Assembly (NCBI GenBank): GCA_025350445.1
Contig: JANXXV010000346.1
Span: 1 to 9,863, forward strand
Length of the DNA stretch: 9,863 nucleotides
Direction: 5' to 3'
Source of the DNA: Bryobacteraceae bacterium
GTDB lineage: Bacteria; Acidobacteriota; Terriglobia; Bryobacterales; Bryobacteraceae
Shown here: piece by piece, positions 1 to 4,982 of the stretch
Numbering within the stretch: the first letter of the stretch is position 1
Layout: the number at the start of each line of letters is the position of its first letter
Position numbers and translations under genes: made by a program
Notes under the pieces: model-generated
What the model was told of the DNA's origin: nothing
Databases searched by the model: none
What the model saw: the letters and a program-made list of their open reading frames with translations, nothing else

Positions 1-245
1 TTGATATCGCCGAACTTAAACCCAAGCTTCTCCACGCTGGCTCGAATCAGTGGCACCGTCTCTGCAAAACTGCTGTTGATCAGAATGTGTCCCTGGGGCG
101 TTGCAATCAGATAGGAGGCCAGCGCGGTCGAACCGACGTAATACACATTGCCAACCACCTTGTGCGCCGGAAACGCGGAATCGCCTTGTTGCGCGGCAGC
201 CATCAGTGCCGCTGCAATCAGTAAGGAAAATGTTCGGAGTATCAT
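1..245 (-). CDS. Subclass B3-like metallo-beta-lactamase, N-terminal part (runs off the window)
   Basis: Reading leftwards from an ATG at 245-243, 81 codons stay open to the window edge. The product starts MILRTFSLLIAAALMAAAQQ, a Sec-type signal peptide with a likely cut after AAA near residue 18, so the enzyme would be periplasmic. Next comes FPAHKVVGNVYYVG, then LASYLIATPQGHILINSSF and VPLIRASVEKLGF. This order (a strand ending in YYVG, then 'SYLI..P.GHILIN', then 'VPLIRAS.E.LGF') is typical of the start of subclass B3 metallo-beta-lactamases. The zinc-binding HxHxDH motif would lie just outside the window, so catalytic competence cannot be judged. Family members hydrolyse beta-lactams or related esters and amides. 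No clear Shine-Dalgarno precedes the start. A non-lactamase MBL-fold hydrolase is the main alternative. Confidence 0.78.
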   Translation of the reverse strand, partial: MILRTFSLLIAAALMAAAQQGDSAFPAHKVVGNVYYVGSTALASYLIATPQGHILINSSFAETVPLIRASVEKLGFKFGDI

Positions 246-290
246 GTTCGGTCCACGATCATAGCAGACCACCACCGGTAGAATGACAAC

Positions 291-443
291 GTGACCGCCA
301 TCCGGCTTGTAACCTGTTCCACAAACCCTTCCATCACCTCCGGCGACGCCCCGGTCGTCGAAGCGCTGCGTAAACACGGCATCGAAGCTGAGTCAACACG
401 TCCACTGCGGCGGCTGGCGTCGAGCGGATACGCATTTCTATGA
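291..443 (+). pseudogene. Probable remnant of an ATP-grasp (RimK-like) protein N-terminus
   Basis: A frame opening at GTG 291 and closing at TGA 441-443 encodes 50 residues. The first 35 or so (MTAIRLVTCS, a Pro-rich turn, then DAPVVEALRKHGIEAES) resemble the first beta-alpha unit of short RimK-like ATP-grasp proteins: 'LVTC', an acidic turn, then 'ALR..GIE.E'. After residue 35 the resemblance ends (TRPLRRLASS) and a stop follows, where intact relatives run to roughly 300 residues. No Shine-Dalgarno precedes it. Its last bases overlap the end of the converging small gene on the minus strand. I read it as a decayed 5' fragment; a chance open frame is possible. Confidence 0.33.
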
Positions 444-635
444 GCGCAACATCTGCTCTCGCCGGGCGTCCATCTCTACCTCTTCAATGAACTCTCCCCG
501 ATCGGCCTGCGCGATACCCTTCCGCACGGCAGCACGAAAGCGGGCATCCTTCACCAGTAGCTCGGCATCGGTGCCTGCGCTGGTGGCGATCTGCACAAGT
601 TGCGCTTCCTGCTCGGGCGTGAAATGTACTTCCAT
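438..635 (-). CDS. Small antitoxin-like protein (ParD/CopG-like), no partner toxin
   Basis: This 65-residue protein begins MEVHFTPEQEAQLVQIA, continues with a short basic helix (VKDARFRAAVRKGIAQADRG) and ends EFIEEVEMDARREQMLRS. 'FTPEQEAQL..IA' followed by 'F..AV..GIAQAD.GEFI.E.EM..R' is the pattern of small ParD-like antitoxins, which bind DNA through their N-terminus and wrap a ParE- or PIN-type toxin with an acidic C-terminal tail. Relatives as I recall them carry a few more residues between 'LVKDA' and 'RFR'; here that segment looks shortened, perhaps by a small in-frame deletion. A toxin gene would be expected just downstream, below 438, but that space holds only the ATP-grasp-like remnant. 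It therefore looks like an orphan antitoxin or a relic. No strong Shine-Dalgarno precedes ATG 635-633. Confidence 0.5.
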   Translation of the reverse strand: MEVHFTPEQEAQLVQIATSAGTDAELLVKDARFRAAVRKGIAQADRGEFIEEVEMDARREQMLRS

Positions 636-901
636 GGACTCAGCCTAACCCATTCGGAGGCGTGGGGAAAGAAGTTTGGGGAGAAAGGTCGGGCCAAAGT
701 AGAAGCATTTGAGGGGATTGTCCCGGATCCCGGCCATGCGGCCTGGAACTCTTCCCCGCTCGATTCCGGGAATCTGGCCGATCGCTCGCGCGATTCTCTC
801 AACCTCAGATACCTGGACAGAGTGCCTACTTTAGCGGAGGTAATCGATGCTATGTTGGAGCAACTGGAATGGCCTGCAAGGATGCAAGCCGGAGAGTCGA
901 G
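636..901. other. Intergenic stretch without a supported gene
   Basis: Between the antitoxin-like gene and the glycosylase I find no convincing gene. A plus-strand frame is open to 914 but begins inside the antisense of the antitoxin-like gene, matches no family I recognise and has no ribosome binding site. The promoter of the glycosylase gene probably lies here, but no clear -35/-10 pair stands out. Confidence 0.4.
891..896 (+). promoter_or_regulatory. Shine-Dalgarno deciding the glycosylase start
   Basis: GGAGAG lies 5 bases before ATG 902. This favours 902 over the upstream in-frame ATG at 869, whose extra 11 residues (starting MACKDASRR) look non-conserved. A third in-frame ATG at 941 also remains possible. 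Confidence 0.5.
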
Positions 902-1552
902 ATGGGCACAGTGAGGCTTGGCGATGACGCCCCACGTTCTATGCGTGACGCCGGCGTTCGGGAACGACGCAAGGCCATGCTGAGTCTCCTGCATGTTGCC
1001 CCGTTGACCGCCTTCGCGGCCAAATTGCGGGAGCGCGGATCGGTAGAGGTTCCCGAGTTTGATCCGCTGGACGGCGGCATAGACGCGCGAGCGCTGTTTC
1101 TTTTCGAAAAGCCCGGCCCGATGACGTCGGAGCGGGGCAGACGGACAGGTTCGGGTTTCATAAGCCGCAACAATGACGACGCCACTGCGGAAGCTACGTT
1201 CAATTTCATGCAACAGGCGGGCATACCGCGAAAGACTACTGTCATTTGGAACGTCATTCCCTGGTGGAACGGAACGGTGACGCTCACCGGAGATGAATTG
1301 GTTGATGGCGTTGCTTGTGTAGTGGATTTGATCAGCCGGCTACCCCGCCTAGGGGCCGTTGTCATGGTGGGCCGGAAAGCCGCGGAAGCGCTACCTTTCC
1401 TCAAAACTACAGGACTGGCTCTTTTCACATCTGATCATCCATCGCCACGAGTAAGAGCTAGGTGGCCGGACAGATGGAAAGCAATCCCCTCGGCATGGGC
1501 TTCGGCATGGGCTAAGGTTCGTGGGTCTATCGATGACATCGAGGCACAATGA
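902..1552 (+). CDS. Uracil-DNA glycosylase family protein
   Basis: The 216-residue product carries the marks of a uracil-DNA glycosylase-fold protein. FEKPGP at residues 68-73 corresponds to the family's first catalytic loop. SRNNDDATA (88-96) follows, then WNVIPWW (116-122), a 'VVMVGRKAAEAL' strand-helix (153-164) and SDHPSP (177-182), which matches the C-terminal HPSP loop that contacts DNA. Proteins of this fold remove uracil or other damaged bases from DNA in the cytoplasm as the first step of base excision repair. The classical 'GQDPYH' of family 1 is absent and there are no four-cysteine Fe-S motifs of families 4 and 5, so this belongs to the less characterised 'LFLFE(K/A)PGP' branch whose activity I cannot assign. 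The start is chosen from GGAGAG 5 bases before ATG 902. Its TGA overlaps the ATG of the next short ORF (ATGA), hinting at translational coupling. Confidence 0.82.
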   Translation: MGTVRLGDDAPRSMRDAGVRERRKAMLSLLHVAPLTAFAAKLRERGSVEVPEFDPLDGGIDARALFLFEKPGPMTSERGRRTGSGFISRNNDDATAEATFNFMQQAGIPRKTTVIWNVIPWWNGTVTLTGDELVDGVACVVDLISRLPRLGAVVMVGRKAAEALPFLKTTGLALFTSDHPSPRVRARWPDRWKAIPSAWASAWAKVRGSIDDIEAQ

Positions 1553-1692
1553 ACGAACTCAGCACCATTCTGCGCGAACGTCTGCGAGATTTGATGCATC
1601 GGTACCAACAAGTCCGTAAATCAACAACAGAAACCCAGACGCCACCATCATGTAAGAGACGAGGAGTAGAAACGCCCCGATCACTATATTAA
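1549..1692 (+). CDS. 47-residue ORF overlapping the glycosylase stop (hypothetical or truncated)
   Basis: ATG 1549-1551 overlaps the glycosylase TGA in an ATGA arrangement, the usual form of translational coupling. The product starts MNELSTILRERLRDLMHRYQ, an amphipathic basic helix that looks like a real protein N-terminus. After about residue 25 it turns into low-quality sequence (TTETQTPPSCKRRG) and stops at 1690-1692. One reading is a formerly longer second gene of the glycosylase operon that lost its 3' part. I recognise no family. A chance overlap cannot be excluded, and the same DNA carries a hydrophobic frame on the other strand. Confidence 0.3.
   Translation: MNELSTILRERLRDLMHRYQQVRKSTTETQTPPSCKRRGVETPRSLY
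1559..1684 (-). other. Hydrophobic minus-strand reading frame, possible gene fragment
   Basis: A frame opening at GTG 1684-1682 and ending at TGA 1561-1559 encodes 41 residues. Residues 2-26 (IGAFLLLVSYMMVASGFLLL and onward) form one strongly hydrophobic segment long enough to cross a membrane, followed by a polar acidic tail (GTDASNLADVRAEW). It has no Shine-Dalgarno and the open frame upstream is antisense to nothing known, so it may be the last transmembrane helix of a lost membrane protein gene or a chance reading. It lies opposite the 47-codon plus-strand ORF; at most one is likely to be real. Confidence 0.18.
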
Positions 1693-1764
1693 ACGCGCCA
1701 CATATGCCATGAGTGCTTCTTCCGGTCCAAGCGTGCTGAATTGGGTGCTGTTTGAATAAAGAGA

Positions 1765-1795
1765 GGGGCCTGCCCCAATCCACACCGGCCTGTGG
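1765..1795 (-). terminator. Tandem short hairpins behind the SDR-MFS unit
   Basis: Reading leftwards, 24-54 bases after the transporter stop, come two adjacent inverted repeats: CCACA with a 6-base loop to TGTGG (1795-1780) and GGGG with a 4-base loop to CCCC (1776-1765). They are followed by TCTCTTTATT. The pyrimidine-rich tail is not a clean U run, so this is a weak intrinsic terminator candidate. Confidence 0.3.
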
Positions 1796-1818
1796 AAAAT
1801 GTTTCTGAGAGTCTGCGC

Positions 1819-3111
1819 TCACTCCGCTTCCGGCGCCACCCGAAGCATCAGCACCAGCAATCCCGCCAGCACGAAACAAGCCGAGAGAAATGCGATCGCG
1901 ACCGTGTATGAGTAATGCAACGACAGCAAATATCCAACCACCGTTGGTCCCACAAACCCACCCAGATTTCCAATCGCATTGATCAATCCCACCGACACCG
2001 CCGCCGCGGACTTCGCCAGGGTCGCCGTGGGCAGCACCCAGAACGGCGGCGGCCAGGCATACGCGCACGCTCCGGTCAGGCACAACCACACCAGCACCAA
2101 CGGGAATGGCTGTCCTGCAATCGAAGCCAAGGTGAAGAATACGCCCGCCGCGATCATTGGAATTGCTGTATGCAAACGCCGCTCGCGGTGGCGGTCGGAT
2201 GATCTGCCGGCAAGGCGCACGGCAATCAAGCCGGTTGCAAACGGCAATGCTGAACACGCAGTGGACCAGCTCACCGAAAGTTTGGAACTGTTGCGAATGA
2301 TCGTAGGAAGCCACAACACAAAGGCGTACCCGCCCACGTTGGCCAGCGAAAGAGCCACAGCCAGCAGCAGCACATTCTTGAAACGCAGCGCTTGCCACAC
2401 CGTTACCTGCTGTCGCTCCAGCTTCACGCTATTTTCCCGTTCCAATTCAGCGGTGATCTGCTCGCGCTCGTCGGGCGTCAACCACTTTGCGTCGCACGGA
2501 CGATCCGTCAGATAAAAGAACGTGACGCAGCCCAGTACAACAGGCGCCACCCCCTGCAGGATGAAGACCCACCGCCAACCGGGCATTCCCAGCCAGTGAA
2601 TTCGCAGAATTAATGCGGAAAACGGCGCTCCGAAAACGAGTGATACCGGAATCGCCAGGATGAATCCCGCCATCGCACGCGCCCGGTCTTTCTGCGCGAA
2701 CCAGTGGCTGAAATATATGATGATGCCGGGGAAGAAGCCTGCTTCCGCGCATCCCAGCGCAAATCGCGCGGCGTAGAACTCGTCCGGCGTGCGCACGAAT
2801 CCGATCACCACGGTGCAAAATCCCCACACAATCAACATGCGCGCGATCCATTTACCGGCACTTCCGCGTTCAATCAGCACCGCACCCGGAATTCCGAAAA
2901 GCAAATAGCCGATGAAGAAGATGCCTGCGCCAAATCCGAATACCGCTTCAGAGAACCCCAGGTCGGCGCTCATTGACATTTTGGCGAAGGCCACATTGGC
3001 ACGGTCCAGATACGAAGCGATGTATAGCAGGAACACGAAAGGCAGAATGCGCCGCCGCAGCTTGGCGCGTGTAGCGTCGGAAGGCATCGAAATGGAACCG
3101 GCCGGCGCCAT
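1819..3111 (-). CDS. MFS transporter, anion:cation symporter (ACS) family
   Basis: This 430-residue inner-membrane protein has the usual length and about twelve hydrophobic segments in two blocks split by a hydrophilic loop. FLLYIASYLDRANVAFAKM (about 27-45) is the signature helix 1 of the ACS family (hexuronate, glucarate, tartrate and phthalate transporters). The central loop 'WLTPDEREQITAELERE' is also ACS-typical, as are the C-half 'FWVLPTATL' and 'GLINAIGNLGGFVGP'. Members import organic anions, often sugar acids, with protons. The gene begins 8 bases after the SDR stop, so the two are probably co-transcribed, which suggests the SDR acts on the imported compound. The start is uncertain: ATG 3111 and an in-frame ATG at 3087 (MPSDATRAKL) both lack a clear Shine-Dalgarno. 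The family assignment is solid; the substrate is not shown by the sequence. Confidence 0.9.
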   Translation of the reverse strand: MAPAGSISMPSDATRAKLRRRILPFVFLLYIASYLDRANVAFAKMSMSADLGFSEAVFGFGAGIFFIGYLLFGIPGAVLIERGSAGKWIARMLIVWGFCTVVIGFVRTPDEFYAARFALGCAEAGFFPGIIIYFSHWFAQKDRARAMAGFILAIPVSLVFGAPFSALILRIHWLGMPGWRWVFILQGVAPVVLGCVTFFYLTDRPCDAKWLTPDEREQITAELERENSVKLERQQVTVWQALRFKNVLLLAVALSLANVGGYAFVLWLPTIIRNSSKLSVSWSTACSALPFATGLIAVRLAGRSSDRHRERRLHTAIPMIAAGVFFTLASIAGQPFPLVLVWLCLTGACAYAWPPPFWVLPTATLAKSAAAVSVGLINAIGNLGGFVGPTVVGYLLSLHYSYTVAIAFLSACFVLAGLLVLMLRVAPEAE

Positions 3112-3119
3112 TTACAGGA

Positions 3120-3908
3120 TTACCAGTCGCGAGCGAAGCCCGCGGTCCATCCGCCATCCACTACGATGACGGTGCCGGTGATATAGGAAGCTTCCGGCGC
3201 GGCCAGAAACAGCGTTGCGTTCGCGATGTCCTGCGGCGTTCCCACACGGCCCAGCGGGATATGGCTGATGAGGCTATCGGCCAACGCCTTTTTCTCGGGG
3301 TTGTAAAAGATGGCCTCGGTTCCCGCCGTGAGCGTCGAACCCGGCGCTACGGCGTTTACGCGAATGCCGTACTGCCCCAGTTCCAGCGCCGCTGCCCGGC
3401 TTAAGTTGATCACCCCGGCCTTCGCGGCCGCGTAAGGAATCTGCCGCCGGATGGGCACCAGTCCGACGATAGACGCGATGTTGATGATGATCCCCGACCG
3501 CCGCTCCACCATTCCCGGTGATACGGCGCGGCAACAATAGAACATGCCCGTCAAGTCAATGTCGATCAGCCGCTGCCATTCGTCGTGATCGAATTCATGG
3601 ATCGGCCGCCGGTGTTCCGGCTTCGCACCGCAGCCTGCATTGTTCACCAGGATGTCGATCCTGCCGAACTCGCGATAGACGTCCGCCGCCATCTTGTCCA
3701 CGCCGGCCCGGTCGGCGATATCGCATTGCAGGAACGTCGCCTTTCCGCCGCCGGCAACAATCTCCTGCGCGGTAGCTTCTCCGGTAGACGCAATATCGTT
3801 AACTATAACCACGGCGCCATTGGCTGCAAACGTTTTAGCAATGGCCTTGCCAATGCCCGCGCCGCCACCCGTAACAATTGAAACCTTGCCTTGTAAATCA
3901 ACTTTCAT
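3120..3908 (-). CDS. SDR-family oxidoreductase (classical, FabG/glucose-dehydrogenase-like)
   Basis: The 262-residue product is a complete classical short-chain dehydrogenase/reductase. The Rossmann glycine motif TGGGAGIG is at 13-20, NNAG at 89-92, the catalytic Ser at 146 (NIASIVG), and YAAAK at 159-163 gives the catalytic Tyr and Lys. PGS (about 190) and a C-terminal 'VDGGWTAGFARDW' complete it. Asp38 at the end of the second beta strand favours NAD(H) over NADP(H). The fourth catalytic residue, normally Asn in 'VNLTG', is Asp118 here (IDIDLTG). Such enzymes oxidise a secondary alcohol or reduce a ketone in the cytoplasm; pairing with an ACS transporter suggests a sugar or sugar-acid substrate, which is inference. 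It is the first gene of the leftward unit. No good Shine-Dalgarno precedes ATG 3908-3906. Confidence 0.92.
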   Translation of the reverse strand: MKVDLQGKVSIVTGGGAGIGKAIAKTFAANGAVVIVNDIASTGEATAQEIVAGGGKATFLQCDIADRAGVDKMAADVYREFGRIDILVNNAGCGAKPEHRRPIHEFDHDEWQRLIDIDLTGMFYCCRAVSPGMVERRSGIIINIASIVGLVPIRRQIPYAAAKAGVINLSRAAALELGQYGIRVNAVAPGSTLTAGTEAIFYNPEKKALADSLISHIPLGRVGTPQDIANATLFLAAPEASYITGTVIVVDGGWTAGFARDW

Positions 3909-3982
3909 AGCCGTACCAGTTTACATGGCCAACGTATGAAAGCAAGTATGGTAAAACCACTCTACGAGAGGATCTTGAACGA
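3909..3982. promoter_or_regulatory. Divergent promoter region between SDR and D-2-hydroxyacid dehydrogenase
   Basis: These 74 bases must hold the promoters for both divergent units. Rightward, TTACAT (3921-3926) and TATGGT (3947-3952) resemble -35/-10 boxes but sit 20 bases apart, wider than optimal. AGAGGA (3967-3972) is the ribosome binding site for ATG 3983. GTATG occurs twice, at 3934-3938 and 3946-3950. The short distance implies shared control. Confidence 0.5.
3949..3959. promoter_or_regulatory. TGGT-N3-ACCA palindrome, candidate FadR-type GntR operator
   Basis: TGGTAAAACCA is a perfect inverted repeat with TGGT/ACCA arms and a 3-base centre. TGGT-N3-ACCA is the core of operators bound by FadR-subfamily GntR regulators such as PdhR and FadR, which often control organic-acid catabolism. 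It lies 24-34 bases before the dehydrogenase start in the shared promoter region. No regulator gene is visible in the window. An 11-base match can also arise by chance. Confidence 0.4.
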
Positions 3983-4981
3983 ATGCCGCTGAAACCACGA
4001 GTGTATTTGATTGATTCCGAGGAGTCGCCCATCAGTAGGGACGCCGCGCTGGAAATGGAAATTCTAGGTGATACGGCGGACCTCATCTTCCTGCTGTCCA
4101 CCGATCCGCACAGTCTGCCCACTGATGTGTTTGATGCCGATGCCCTCATCGTCAGCCGCTTTCCACAGCTCTCGCAAGGTCTGCTCGAAACGTTTAAGAA
4201 AGTGCAAATGATCGTACGCAATGGCGTTGGTTACGACAACATTGACGCCGATGCGGCTCATCGCCTCGGCATCCCTGTTTGTAACGTTCCCGATTACGGC
4301 ACGGAAGAGGTCGCCGATTTTGCGATTCTCCTCACCCTTGCTCTGCAGAGAAGATTCCACCGTGCTCTGGCAGACGTCCGTGAGGGCAACTGGAGTTGGA
4401 GGTCCGCCGAACCGGGCCGCAGGCTTCGAGGCCAGCGCTTCGGAATCATAGGATGCGGACGGATTGGAACGGCGGCCGCACTGCGAGCGAAGGCGCTTGG
4501 ATTTACCGTTCAGTTCCACGACCCCTACGTTAGCAACGGTTACGAAAAAGCGATTGGAGTGGCACGGTGCGCCACGCTGAATGAATTGCTCGAAACCTCA
4601 GACGTGGTCTCGCTGCATTGTCCGCTCACCAGCGAAACCCGGGGCATTCTGGGACGCGCGCAATTGCGATCCATGAAGGCCGGCGCGTTTCTCGTCAACA
4701 CTGCCCGCGGCCCCATGATTCCGGAAGCGGAACTGATTGAGGTTCTGCGTACGGGCCACTTGGGCGGCGTGGCGTTGGATGTGCTGGACAATGAGCCAGC
4801 CTGTTCCCCTGAAATCTTCACCTTTCCCAATTGCCTGGTCACTCCGCACGTTGCGTTTTACTCAGCCGACTCGGTGGCGGAAATGAGAGCCAGTGCCGCC
4901 CGAAATGTACTGCGCCATTTGCAAGGCTTGGGAGCGATCAATATCGTGAACGGCGTTGCCCCCGACCGCCGTCAGAGTTGA
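3983..4981 (+). CDS. D-2-hydroxyacid dehydrogenase, C-terminal-binding-protein-like (NAD-dependent)
   Basis: The 332-residue protein has the full D-isomer-specific 2-hydroxyacid dehydrogenase layout. The outer catalytic domain carries RNGVGYDNID (79-88) and 'PVCNVPDYGTEEVAD' (98-112). The NAD-binding motif GCGRIG is at 157-162, followed by Asp180, consistent with NAD. The catalytic triad is Arg242 (NTARGP), Glu271 (DNEP) and His289 (TPHVAFYS). The aromatic 'H..(F/W)YS..S..EMR' after the His is characteristic of the CtBP-like subgroup, which includes glyoxylate/hydroxypyruvate and phosphoglycerate dehydrogenase relatives. It interconverts a D-2-hydroxyacid and a 2-ketoacid in the cytoplasm; the exact substrate is unknown. 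AGAGGA lies 10 bases before ATG 3983. Its stop is one base before the next gene, so it heads a three-gene unit and would link the exported proteins to cytoplasmic hydroxyacid metabolism. Confidence 0.93.
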   Translation: MPLKPRVYLIDSEESPISRDAALEMEILGDTADLIFLLSTDPHSLPTDVFDADALIVSRFPQLSQGLLETFKKVQMIVRNGVGYDNIDADAAHRLGIPVCNVPDYGTEEVADFAILLTLALQRRFHRALADVREGNWSWRSAEPGRRLRGQRFGIIGCGRIGTAAALRAKALGFTVQFHDPYVSNGYEKAIGVARCATLNELLETSDVVSLHCPLTSETRGILGRAQLRSMKAGAFLVNTARGPMIPEAELIEVLRTGHLGGVALDVLDNEPACSPEIFTFPNCLVTPHVAFYSADSVAEMRASAARNVLRHLQGLGAINIVNGVAPDRRQS

Positions 4982-4982
4982 T

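Noticed and set aside
600..914. 104-codon plus-strand ORF before the glycosylase
   Set aside because: No ribosome binding site, start lies antisense to the antitoxin-like gene, and no recognisable family; its tail overlaps the glycosylase start in another frame.
551..1213. 220-codon minus-strand ORF
   Set aside because: Antisense to the glycosylase and the antitoxin-like gene, Arg/Ser-rich, no motifs.
850..1428. 192-codon minus-strand ORF
   Set aside because: Antisense to the glycosylase, whose conserved motifs fix the coding strand.
1559..2398. 279-codon minus-strand ORF overlapping the transporter
   Set aside because: It is mostly the transporter read in another frame; the product is Gly/Ala/Arg/Cys-rich with no family features. 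Only its last 41 codons, outside the transporter, are discussed separately.
4956..4982. Upstream ATG for the cytochrome protein
   Set aside because: It adds nine residues before a clean signal peptide and overlaps the dehydrogenase; ATG 4983 fits better.
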